A stretch of DNA of 64,000 bases from positions 4,216,001-4,280,000 of the forward strand of contig NC_079885.1 of assembly GCF_029227915.1 (NCBI RefSeq), given 5' to 3'. Below, in pieces: positions 25,094-32,486 of this stretch. Positions within the stretch are counted from its first letter, which is position 1. Every line of letters starts with the position of its first letter. The notes under the pieces were generated by a model, which saw only the letters and a list, made by a program, of their open reading frames with translations, searched no databases and was not told the origin of the DNA. Made by a program: the position numbers and the translations under genes. The DNA is from Hydractinia symbiolongicarpus. Lineage: Eukaryota > Cnidaria > Hydrozoa > Anthoathecata > Hydractiniidae.

Positions 25094-25369
25094 ATGCAAA
25101 AAGAAGTCCTCGACATGATCTATGAAACAGTCGTGGACCTAGGCTTTACGTTCACTTACGCCATGACCGGGAAGAAGTTCCTGAGCATCACGAGCCCGTC
25201 AACCAAGATGGACACTAACGACGTGCTGAAGATGTTGGCTTACTTCTTAGCGGGTCGAGGCTCGCGGGAACTGGCGGTAGCAAAGGGTTGGATTCCCGCA
25301 AATATCGTACAAAGCCTAAGTAAGTCTACAAGGTTCGTGTATGCCCCGGGGCATACACGAGTGAAATAA
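25094..25369 (+). CDS. Small unknown Polinton protein upstream of the ATPase
   Basis: A 91-codon frame begins at ATG 25094 (MQKEVLDMIYETVVDLGF) and ends one base before the ATPase start. A better-placed ATG with AATAA before it lies at 25074 but is in another frame and meets a stop after four codons, so a small indel may have disturbed the original start. The sequence is mixed alpha/beta in character with no membrane segment and no recognised domain. The stop region overlaps a perfect 26-bp palindrome. Confidence 0.5.
   Translation: MQKEVLDMIYETVVDLGFTFTYAMTGKKFLSITSPSTKMDTNDVLKMLAYFLAGRGSRELAVAKGWIPANIVQSLSKSTRFVYAPGHTRVK
25335..25360 (+). terminator. Perfect 26-bp palindrome at a gene end
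   Basis: The 13-base arm TCGTGTATGCCCC (25335-25347) is followed at once by its exact reverse complement (25348-25360). It lies in the last codons of the gene ending at 25369 and 11 bp before the ATPase ATG. As RNA it would fold into a tight stem. It may mark the 3' end of one transcript or regulate the next start. Confidence 0.5.
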
Positions 25370-25370
25370 A

Positions 25371-25994
25371 ATGACTCTAGACATTGTCAAAGAGCCGCAT
25401 ACGGCAATCTTCACCAGGCCGACAAGCTGTGGCAAGACGCAGCGTGTCCTGGATTTGCTTGAGAACGAGTATAGGCAGCATTTCGACAACATTGTCATTC
25501 TCTGCCCTACAATCCGCTGGAACAAGACCTATCAGGAGAGATCCTCGCTATGGAGGGATGACTACGTGTTCCTGGTGGAGCCCAAGGAGCAGCTGTTCGA
25601 GTGGATCCAAAAACTGTCGTCGTTGCTGGCGGGCGAAGAGACGTTGTTTATCGTTGACGATATGATAGCCGACAGGAGTCTCGACAAAACTCGTGGTGTG
25701 TTGCTAGAACAAGCTGTTTCGCGTAGACACAGACGACATAGCTTGTGGCTACTAACACAAAGATATAAGAAGATCCCAATAACAGTAAGGGATCAAATGA
25801 AACAGCTTTTTGTCTGGTATCCGAAGAATCGGAAGGAGTTTGAGCTCATTCATGAAGAGAAGGATGTAATTTCAAGTAGGAAAGAAATTTCCATTATTAA
25901 GGCTCACCTCAAGAAGTCCAAGCACGCTTGCTTGTACGTAAGACTGGAGCATCCTAGAACTTACAAGATTGTTGGATGCAAGTTAGACTCTTGA
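25371..25994 (+). CDS. Genome-packaging ATPase (FtsK-HerA / A32-like)
   Basis: This is an intact 207-codon frame with GAAATAAAATG at the start. The Walker A region is RPTSCGKT (residues 16-23), with Arg where the first P-loop glycine normally stands. Walker B is TLFIVDDM with Asp96-Asp97. A sensor-like Gln/Arg segment (WLLTQRYKKIP) follows. Size and motif spacing fit the short FtsK-HerA-type ATPases that pump DNA into capsids in Polintons and related large DNA viruses. Its presence beside capsid genes implies the ancestor made virions. It follows the previous gene by one base. The missing P-loop glycine may be a lineage feature or decay. Confidence 0.85.
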   Translation: MTLDIVKEPHTAIFTRPTSCGKTQRVLDLLENEYRQHFDNIVILCPTIRWNKTYQERSSLWRDDYVFLVEPKEQLFEWIQKLSSLLAGEETLFIVDDMIADRSLDKTRGVLLEQAVSRRHRRHSLWLLTQRYKKIPITVRDQMKQLFVWYPKNRKEFELIHEEKDVISSRKEISIIKAHLKKSKHACLYVRLEHPRTYKIVGCKLDS

Positions 25995-26007
25995 TATACA
26001 AGAAAAG

Positions 26008-26190
26008 ATGGATAATGAGAGCGTAATTAAAGCTGTGTATCAAGCTCTTTTAAGAGCCCATGATAGACTGATAGATGCAGTGAATGATGACGCTGACAGC
26101 AAACTGGTAAACACGACTCGGGATATTGAAGAGTTATGCGAAAAATATCCATGGCTTCCTCAACTTGGTGTTCATTATTGGATCCAGTAA
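26008..26190 (+). CDS. 60-residue acidic protein, unknown
   Basis: This short open frame lies 13 bp after the ATPase. It is helical and acidic (AVNDDADSK, DIEELCEKYPW) without membrane segments. It starts AAGAAAAGATG, a weaker version of the element's start motif. A stem-loop begins right after its stop codon, which supports it as a real last gene of the plus-strand block. No domain was recognised. Confidence 0.5.
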   Translation: MDNESVIKAVYQALLRAHDRLIDAVNDDADSKLVNTTRDIEELCEKYPWLPQLGVHYWIQ

Positions 26191-26217
26191 TTTTGTGACT
26201 TTTTTCGAATCACAAAA
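26191..26217 (+). terminator. Stem-loop directly after a stop codon
   Basis: TTTTGTGA (26191-26198) pairs with TCACAAAA (26210-26217). It begins one base after the stop of the plus-strand gene ending at 26190. Confidence 0.5.
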
Positions 26218-26277
26218 AACTGTGGTTGAGCCTTGGCGTGTATAGTGCCTGCGCTCGAGGACTAGCGAGACTCAACT

Positions 26278-26305
26278 TTTTTGTAGCTTCACGAGGCTAC
26301 AAAAA
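26278..26305. terminator. Stem-loop between convergent genes
   Basis: TTTTTGTAGC (26278-26287) and GCTACAAAAA (26296-26305) form a perfect 10-bp stem with an 8-nt loop, 10 bp beyond the end of the minus-strand integrase remnant. It could serve transcripts from both sides. GTTGAG/CTCAAC (26224 and 26271) adds a weaker enclosing stem. Confidence 0.55.
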
Positions 26306-26315
26306 TATCGTCAGC

Positions 26316-26826
26316 TTACCACTCCTTAACATGCTCGGGATGTACCTGAACATCTTCCGGAATTTCCATAAGTTCTTCTGAAACAAAGCTCCGCTCTGGC
26401 CCGTCTTGCAAGTAATATAGCACACGGTTGTTTGGTTGCTGCTCGATACGGTCGAGTCTATACGTCTTTTTGCTCCACCAAGCGTCAGTAGCACGTCTTC
26501 TAGCATCACCATGCTCTTCTCCCGGTTGTAGCAGGTACAAGTAAAGACCGTCCTCAGGTAGAGGCTTTTCTTGCTCCTGCGGAGCCACCAGGCGATCTGG
26601 GTGCTGCCCGTCTTTCACAAGCGGTACCCCAACCATCTTGATCGCTTTTGAAGGTTTCATGCTGTGAGGATATATTTGTACACGTTGCTGTAGACTTTGT
26701 CATGAGGCATGTAGAGCAAGTCAAATTGGTGCATTTCATCAGGATTTTAATGGTAAAATGCGGGTAATCAATCCTTTTAGGTCCTACCTCCTTCTCTGTG
26801 GGAATATGTGGTACTCCTTTCGACAT
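26316..26826 (-). pseudogene. Polinton integrase (RVE family) remnant with core deleted
   Basis: Polintons integrate with a retrovirus-type DDE integrase. Three pieces in three successive frames remain. The first is a start region (AATAAACATG, then MSKGVPHIPTEKEV). The second reads EMHQFDLLYMPHDK (~26740-26690) and resembles the strand with the first catalytic Asp. The third, a C-terminal 114 residues (26660-26316), has the WSKKTYRLDR...YYLQDGP...EELMEIP pattern of the SH3-like/chromo tail of this integrase group. The sequence between the second and third pieces, which should hold the other catalytic acidic residues, is absent. There is also a stop at 26657-26659. It is non-functional, which explains why this copy is immobile. 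The assignment rests on the pattern of the tail plus the context. Confidence 0.6.
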
Positions 26827-26841
26827 GTTTATTACATGTCG
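26821..26841. promoter_or_regulatory. Inverted repeat over the integrase start
   Basis: CGACATGT (26821-26828) and ACATGTCG (26834-26841) flank TTATT. Read on the minus strand, the start codon of the integrase remnant lies in one arm and AATAAA in the spacer. It may simply be chance symmetry around the start motif. Confidence 0.35.
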
Positions 26842-26874
26842 AAAACATTTTACATATAACCGCTGACACAGCCG

Positions 26875-27267
26875 CTAGGCGAACTTGTACGAACCAAGGA
26901 GGGCTAAGTATCCAACGATGAACGTCAGCTCACCGTCTTGTTGTTGCTTGAAAGGTGTGTAAAAATCGGATAGTTCTGGAGCTTTTTCGATCGTTGCGAT
27001 ATAGTACACCCTCATGCCTTCACCGAGCTCCTTCAAGCTCTCTCCAGCTTGCCTTTTAAGCTCTCGTTGATGGTTATACCAATCGATCTTTGCCTGCCGA
27101 TCTCTTACCCACTGTTGCTGAGCTGCTTGAAGTTGTTCAATTGCTTTATCATGCCGTTTCCGTTCCTCTTCGCCATGGCCTGACAGCTTACTGAACACGA
27201 AATTTGATCCGCTAAAGGCTAATGCATTAATCGCAGCACCAGCCACAAGAACACCGATAGTTGCCAT
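26875..27267 (-). CDS. Polinton membrane/coiled-coil protein, unknown
   Basis: This is an intact 130-codon frame. The N-terminus (ATIGVLVAGAAINALAF) is a hydrophobic Gly/Ala-rich segment. A strongly charged helix follows (HGEEERKRHDKAIEQLQAAQQQW, about residues 30-75), then an apolar C-terminal stretch (LTFIVGYLALLGSY). The start is stop-to-start with the upstream gene: its TAA is followed directly by ATG (TAAATG), with AATAAATG as the start motif. A virion membrane role is plausible from size and layout but not shown. Confidence 0.65.
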   Translation of the reverse strand: MATIGVLVAGAAINALAFSGSNFVFSKLSGHGEEERKRHDKAIEQLQAAQQQWVRDRQAKIDWYNHQRELKRQAGESLKELGEGMRVYYIATIEKAPELSDFYTPFKQQQDGELTFIVGYLALLGSYKFA

Positions 27268-27936
27268 TTATTGTTTAACCTTCTTGCATTTCTTGCACCT
27301 GTATTTCCTTTTTTGATGTTCACAAATGCCTCCGCCTCCACATTCTTTACATTGAGATCTTATTCTTTCATGAGTGCAGATTTGACTGCCCTTGCACTCC
27401 TTGCAATAGGATCTTATTCTTTCATGAGGGCAGATTTCACAGCCCTTGCACTCCTTGCAATAGGATCTTATTCTTTCATGAGGGCAGATTTCACAGCCCT
27501 TGCACTCCTTACATTGAGATCTTCGCCTTTCATGAGGGCAGATTTGACTGCCCTTGCACTCCTTACATTGAGATCTTCGCCTTTCATGAGGGCAGATTTG
27601 ACTGCCCTTGCACTCCTTACACTGAGATCTTATTCTTTCATGAAGGGCAGATTTGACGGCCCTTGCACTCCTTGCATTGAGATCTTCGCCTTTCATGAGG
27701 GAAGATTTGACGGCCCTTGTACTCCTTGCACCTGGATTTCCTTTTTTCATGTGCGCAGATTTGACTACCCTTGCACTCCTTACACAAGGCCCTCTGCTTT
27801 TTATGCGGCACTTTGTACGTTCCCGTGACGCTTTGTTAACATCGAGGCATTTGATGCATGTTTTTGTCGTTTTCGTCTCCTTGAATGCATCTAGTAAAAG
27901 GCTCCTTTTACACTTTGAACAGCTCTTGTTTTCCAT
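27268..27936 (-). CDS. Cys-rich 18-residue repeat protein, partly frame-shifted
   Basis: This is a 222-codon frame. Residues 1-35 carry a CSKC...CIKC pair, likely a zinc ribbon. The second half repeats an 18-residue unit, RSQCKECKGSQICPHERR, with Cys-x2-Cys, Cys and His in each unit, ending CGGGGICEHQ and a basic tail. Between about 27815 and 27645 the same repeat DNA continues but is read in another frame, as Cys-free Arg/Ser/Val-rich sequence. One shift is near 27815-27825 and the other is an extra base near 27643, so the two compensate. Nine 54-bp units exist in the DNA. Such Cys/His repeats are known from large DNA viruses and some eukaryotes; a nucleic-acid or zinc-binding role is likely, but the substrate is unknown. 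Decay or repeat slippage explains the shifts. Confidence 0.65.
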   Translation of the reverse strand: MENKSCSKCKRSLLLDAFKETKTTKTCIKCLDVNKASRERTKCRIKSRGPCVRSARVVKSAHMKKGNPGARSTRAVKSSLMKGEDLNARSARAVKSALHERIRSQCKECKGSQICPHERRRSQCKECKGSQICPHERRRSQCKECKGCEICPHERIRSYCKECKGCEICPHERIRSYCKECKGSQICTHERIRSQCKECGGGGICEHQKRKYRCKKCKKVKQ

Positions 27937-27939
27937 ATT

Positions 27940-27973
27940 ATTTTGTATTTATCCAATAGGGTAAATACAAAAT
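27940..27973 (-). terminator. Perfect 12-bp stem-loop after the capsid gene
   Basis: ATTTTGTATTTA (27940-27951) and TAAATACAAAAT (27962-27973) are exact complements around a 10-nt loop. On the minus strand it lies just past the capsid stop (27995) and before the Cys-rich gene's ATG (27936), the strongest stem of the element. Confidence 0.6.
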
Positions 27974-27994
27974 TGAGGTCACTACCATTTATTT

Positions 27995-29277
27995 TCAGTA
28001 TTCCACAGAGTGATAACGGCCATCTAAGATTTTCAGCTGAGCATCCTGAAGTAGGAAAACGTAGCATTTAATATTCCCGGTTGTTCCGTCTGCCTTCTTT
28101 GTCATATGCAATGTTATACCGTCTGACAATCTCTGTAATTGCCTTCCGGAACCGTGGAGACTATGATCAGGTGATGCTCGGAAATCAACAAACAGGGCGT
28201 ATCTCTCTGTGAAGAACTGCCCAATCGTCACCTCCGAGTCGTGGCTACCGAATAAGTTTACGATCTGCTCGAGGTGATCTTTCGGGAGCATCGCGTGCGT
28301 GTAGAGTTCATTAGGCTCACCCTCGACAGTGATCGAGATTTTTTCGTTCTTTGGGTTATAAAACACCTCGTTAGCGCCCGAGTAAGCCTTCACTTTTCCA
28401 GGGTCTACAAAGAGCAGTAAAACGCCTTTCAAATTTTTGCAGGCGTATCAATTTGCAAATTGTAGCTTGTGTCAGCCTTTTTCATCGTGACAACCTTGCT
28501 ACGGAGAACCCTTTCATAGGGTAGCGCAAAACGACTATACCGTGACATCATAGCGCTCGCGAGACCCTCGTTATTAACCTTGTCAAACTCTAGTGTGATA
28601 TTAGTGATCTTATACGCGGCATCCGGTGCTTTAGCTGCGGTATTTCCAACAGCTGCCGTACCTCCATCTTTGATAACGTCAACATATGATGCAAAATGTA
28701 TAACGAATTGCAGCCTGTCGTATAATCCTGCCTGGCAAAACGGCAAGGCTCGTGTCAATTCAAACATTTTTCCTAGAGGAATACAAAAGGTGCTGCCATA
28801 GGCTGCGACGATCGCTTTTTCCTCGTCCGTGCCTGCATGATCAGTTGCTTTTACCTGTAGGGCGTGGATTGTACCGTCGTTGGGATTGATTCCCTCTAGG
28901 ATCAAGTTGTTTTCCCGATCAAACTTGGGCAACCATAGGTCCTTGTAGGTAGCGAGCAACCTGTAGTCGCTAATATTTTGCACCTCGTTGCCATTCAAAG
29001 TGATACGAAGATTTTGAACCAAGGATTTACCTATATTGCTGACGATAGTGCGCTTCGTGTTTGTTCCCGTAAGTTCCAGATCGAAAAGTAGTTTGATACT
29101 GCCTGGAAAAATTACATCGTTCTGTCCCATGTTGGGGATGTCAACATACAAGTCATCGTTTTGATTAATCGTACTAGGCACATGACTTACTTTTACACGC
29201 TGCTTCTTCCCTTTCATAGCCATCATTGTTTTAATCTCCGCGTAGGGATCGAGCTTAGTTCCGAATATGTTACTCAT
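27995..29277 (-). pseudogene. Major capsid protein candidate (double jelly roll), one frameshift
   Basis: Two overlapping frames join here: 29277-28429 (282 residues, starting AATAAAGCATGAGTAAC) and 28432-27995 (145 residues). The break is a 1-base slip at the T-run 28434-28438, near the end of the first part. Together they make about 427 codons, a normal size for a Polinton capsid protein. The sequence is beta-rich, opening with a short basic helix (KGKKQRVKVSHVPS) and with typical strand pairs such as SIKLLFDLEL and VQNLRITLNG. An apolar C-terminal strand (KCYVFLLQDAQLKILDGR) ends it. The call rests on size, beta-rich character, the packaging ATPase and Polinton polymerase alongside, and resemblance to capsid-like proteins of such elements; no structural search was possible. 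It would form the hexons of the icosahedral shell. Confidence 0.7.
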
Positions 29278-29315
29278 GCTTTATTATTAGCTGATTTTCG
29301 TTTCAAATAAATGCA
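29278..29315. promoter_or_regulatory. 38-bp divergent promoter gap
   Basis: Only 38 bp separate the capsid start (minus) from the next gene (plus). Both directions show AATAAA immediately before or near the start codon: AATAATAAAGCATG leftward and CAAATAAATG rightward. Since no gene ends here, the motif cannot be an upstream poly(A) signal. Confidence 0.5.
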
Positions 29316-30570
29316 ATGCCGGTTAATCAAATATACGAAGGAGACGACATTACGCCAGAGGAAAACATTCCAGACGAGGATGGATCTTTCAGTAGGCTTC
29401 AGCCTGATGCCAGCTCCACGCTAACGCCAGATCAGGAGCAAGAGCAGGGTCAATCGCCTAGCGGCTCAGCAAGAGCACGAGACACCGCGACAAGGCAGAG
29501 GGAAGAGCTACTAAAATCAAAGGTCGACGATCTTTACGAACACCTTGGTGAGGAGCTGGGGCAGCCAATCTCGAGACAATCTTTTCGATGGCATAGAGAT
29601 CACGAAAAGGCATGGTGAAATGAGGAGCGTTGCCGAGATACGGAGGAGGTTAGGTACAAATCGCTTGCGAGCCATGGGGTTTACCGACTATACTACACCA
29701 AACAAAGTCAGTAAAGCAATGGCTCAGAAACTCCTTAACGAGATTGTTCACGTTGAAGAGAAGGCCGATAATATCGAAATGCTGCCGATGCTCGAGAACG
29801 TCCTTCATGAAACGAAGAGCCTGATCGAAGAAACTCCCTTTGGCGCCAGCGAAGCCTTCACAGAGCGTGAAAGAAGAGGGCTCAACCTCGAGTTTTAAAC
29901 GCTAAGGGGTAACCTGAAGCACTTGAAAAGCAAGATGATCTTCTACGACAGCGAGATCGCAAAAGCAGAATCCAAGGTGAAAAGGCTTAAGACGAAGAAA
30001 GCTACACCTGGAGTATCAGAGGAACAGCAACCTATCTGGAACGAAGACATTGCAAGGGCTAGGGAAGATCTAGAACGACTTCAAGATCAAAAGAAAGCAG
30101 TACGAGAAGCACACGGTTTACTATCATCTGACATTCAGAGCCAACTGAAATCTATTAAGGAAACACTGATGAAAATCGCAGAAGGCGATAAATCTCTGGC
30201 TGAAAAGCTTCGAATCTTGTTAAAGGAGCAGGGGATTACTATAGCAAGCATCGTCTCGCCTGTTGGTCTACTGATTTCCACCATCGTACTCGCAGTTACA
30301 GGTGGTGGAGGAGCGGGTGCTGCTGCAGCAGGAAGTGCCGCAGGGAAGGGCTTTTTGCAAAAACAGCTAGAAAGGCTTGGAAAATGTTTGAAATACCTGG
30401 CAGGTAAGGCAGGTGCGGCGCTACCAGGGATTATTGGCACGGTTGTCTCGTTCTTTTTTAGAGTAGCAGCAAAAGTTGTTGAATACGCAGTCAAACACCT
30501 CTACATGACAATCGCTGCTGCCGTCGCTTTTGTTGTGGCGTACGTTGGGAAGAGAGGCAAACTATCGTAA
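29316..30570 (+). pseudogene. Coiled-coil membrane protein of the Polinton, frameshifted
   Basis: This was one gene of about 417 codons. The reading frame moves at ~29570 and meets an in-frame TAA at 29896-29898, after which the same frame stays open to 30570. The first third is acidic and disordered (PDASSTLTPDQEQEQGQSPS). The middle is a long charged coiled coil (FYDSEIAKAESKVKRLKTKK through EDLERLQDQKKAVREAHG). The C-terminal third has two apolar regions, ITIASIVSPVGLLISTIVLA followed by a Gly/Ala-rich loop, and PGIIGTVVSFFF... through TIAAAVAFVVAYVGK. The architecture is that of a membrane-active virion component. No enzymatic motif is visible. Two disruptions make the full product unlikely. 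Confidence 0.65.
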
Positions 30571-30578
30571 ATATTAGT

Positions 30579-30604
30579 CTAATGTGTTGATCAAAACACA
30601 CTAG
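30579..30604. terminator. Stem-loop between convergent genes
   Basis: CTAATGTGTT (30579-30588) pairs with AACACACTAG (30595-30604), one mismatch. It sits just after the plus-strand stop (30570) and before the end of the minus-strand gene (30645). Its right arm and flank, ACACTAGATCGCCTA, recur at the other convergent end of the element (33171). Confidence 0.55.
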
Positions 30605-30644
30605 ATCGCCTAGCGGCTCAGCAGGAGCACTTTTATTTCTTCAA

Positions 30645-31517
30645 TCAAATGTACAGTAAAATAACGACTACCCCAGTTGTAATTAAGGCAGCTTTGTTGT
30701 CATCGTGTTTTTCGGCCTCTATTGCTAGCGTAGTCTGCGTCTCCACCCTGTGCTTCTCATGTTTAGGGATCACGTGGCTCACCTGTGGAGGGCGGCGCTT
30801 AATATCAACAATGATGTCAGCCTGCTTAGCGTTGATCTTCGGATTTATACCAATTGAAAAATAATCCTTGCTGATGAGAATTTTGTTCGTGAAATTCACA
30901 ACATTTCCAATATGAAGGCTCATGTCACTTGGGATCATATAGACGCCATGAGCAACAATAAAATCCACCTTGGACCGCGCGTATTTCAGCACATTTTGAA
31001 ATTCGGCAATTTCCTTACCCGTGTCGCTAGGTCTAATTATGACGTCCTCAAATGTCGTCAGGTACAGGTGTTGAGCATCAATTGCGCTGCCTTGGTTTCC
31101 AATGATTCCAGATCTTGCATTTGCCTGGCTTTCGAGAATTAGGTAGGCATAGAAGCGCACGCTTTGGGATAACCGTTTAATACCAATACGAGTGAGGCCC
31201 TGGGATTTTTCAATGATCCAGCGACTCCACGAGTCCTCGTCAAGATAGCTAGGGCCTGAACCAGGATAATCTTTGCGATGAAGTTGCCAACTACTGAAGA
31301 TGGTTTCGTTCTTCCACTCCTGCTCACTACCAGGTACTCCAAAATCGCGAGCCAGTTGCTGGAGTTTTTGTTTGTTGAAGGGGTTGTTTAGACGTCGAAA
31401 TCTAACTGAGCCCGGTAGACAAATGTCAAACTCCGATAGAATTTTACGGATTTGGAAATAGGCGTGAAATCGATACACGGCACAAACCATAGGCAACTCG
31501 GAGGTAAGATGCTGCAT
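30645..31517 (-). CDS. Polinton protein with C-terminal membrane anchor, unknown
   Basis: This is an intact 290-codon frame, the longest undamaged gene of the element. It begins MQHLTSELPMVCAVYRFH, is rich in aromatic and basic residues, and ends with a short hydrophobic helix (AALITTGVVVILLYI) at the extreme C-terminus, as in tail-anchored or spike-base proteins. A Lys/His/Glu-rich linker precedes the anchor. There is no AATAAA right before the ATG, so the start is less sure than for the neighbours. No fold was recognised. It could be a minor structural protein; a Polinton protease was looked for here and no His/Cys catalytic arrangement was evident. Confidence 0.65.
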   Translation of the reverse strand: MQHLTSELPMVCAVYRFHAYFQIRKILSEFDICLPGSVRFRRLNNPFNKQKLQQLARDFGVPGSEQEWKNETIFSSWQLHRKDYPGSGPSYLDEDSWSRWIIEKSQGLTRIGIKRLSQSVRFYAYLILESQANARSGIIGNQGSAIDAQHLYLTTFEDVIIRPSDTGKEIAEFQNVLKYARSKVDFIVAHGVYMIPSDMSLHIGNVVNFTNKILISKDYFSIGINPKINAKQADIIVDIKRRPPQVSHVIPKHEKHRVETQTTLAIEAEKHDDNKAALITTGVVVILLYI

Positions 31518-31562
31518 GGAAATACGGCAAGCTGATGTTGCACAGTAGGTAGCAAAATTAAG

Positions 31563-31793
31563 TTAAGTGGACCAGAGACTGAAAGGGTGGCTGTTCCACT
31601 CCTTCACTAGCCTGCTAGTGCCAGAATGGAATTCATAGTCGATAAGGATGTCTGGAAATTTCACTCTGAACGAGGACCCTTGAGCATCAATAACGATGTT
31701 CTGCACTGAAAGGTCATCCCCCTTAAGTCTCTCCAAATATCTCCCATGGTTGGGTGCATACTTTGCTTTCGGGTTGTATGAGTAAATGCTCAT
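31563..31793 (-). CDS. 76-residue unknown Polinton protein
   Basis: The frame opens at ATG 31793 (MSIYSYNPKAKYAPNHG). The codons upstream are also open, but that region is the divergent promoter of the next gene. The product is small, rich in Tyr, Ser and Asp, without membrane segments. It shares a 19-bp gap with the divergent gene at 31813 and is followed by the gene starting at 31517 on the same strand. Function unknown. Confidence 0.5.
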   Translation of the reverse strand: MSIYSYNPKAKYAPNHGRYLERLKGDDLSVQNIVIDAQGSSFRVKFPDILIDYEFHSGTSRLVKEWNSHPFSLWST

Positions 31794-31812
31794 CTTTTCT
31801 TTAAGAATAAAC
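31794..31812. promoter_or_regulatory. 19-bp divergent start gap
   Basis: Two genes start back to back with only 19 bp between their ATGs. Rightward the gap reads TTAAGAATAAACATG; leftward CTTAAAGAAAAGATG. Any core promoter must overlap the 5' ends of both coding regions. Confidence 0.5.
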
Positions 31813-32484
31813 ATGAGACAGCTGTATGTCACGGATATAGAGAAGCCTACGATTTTTGACGATTACCTAGGGCAGGACACGAGACTTGCCCTGAAATCGA
31901 TAAGTATCAGGCCCGTATGGCTGAACCTTTACAGCGACAATGAATTTGCTATTCGTAGGACAAGGCCTGATCAGACAGAGACTAAAATTGAAATTATGAA
32001 CGGTCTACACAGGATAGAAGATTTGGCAACCATCGTCAACAGTCAGGCAGGGGACAAGATCAAATTGTTTGTATTAAAAAATGGACTCTGCAGGCTCCGT
32101 GTGAATGACGTGTATACTGTGGTAATCCATCGACAACTTTAGGAGCTTATGGGGCTACCCTACGACCCTGCAAAAAAGTACTTTACCAAAGGCGACTATG
32201 ACAGCTTCTACAAAACTGACGTGTACCAAAGATTGAGACTCGTTTGCCCCCAGCTGGATGAAGACGATTGCCTACTGGATGGAAAGAAATCAAAAATGCT
32301 TGCTTTGCTTCCCACCAAAGAGTTAAACGCATGAGGAGACATGCTTACATGAAGTTTTGACACTCCAATCTACATTCCTTTGAAAGGCTCAACAGACAGA
32401 CTAGAGTTCATCCTGACGGACGAGCATCATCATGAAAAGAACGTTTCGTTCGTTGGAATTACGATGCACTTACTCATAGAATAA
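31813..32484 (+). pseudogene. Small virion-type protein of the Polinton, three in-frame stops
   Basis: One frame of 223 codons runs from AATAAACATG at 31813 to TAA at 32482-32484 but is interrupted by TAG at 32140-32142, TGA at 32332-32334 and TGA at 32350-32352. The parts before, between and after the stops (RQLYVTDIEKPTIFDDYLG; YFTKGDYDSFYKTDVY; TPIYIPLKG...FVGITMHLLIE) read as one beta-rich protein with a hydrophobic last strand. The size and strand-rich pattern would suit a single-jelly-roll minor capsid (penton) protein, but this is inference. The final TAA lies inside the AATAAAG start motif of the next gene. Confidence 0.5.
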
Positions 32485-32486
32485 AG

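Noticed and set aside
27271-27828. Plus-strand frame opposite the Cys-rich gene
   Set aside because: Antisense shadow of the 54-bp repeats.
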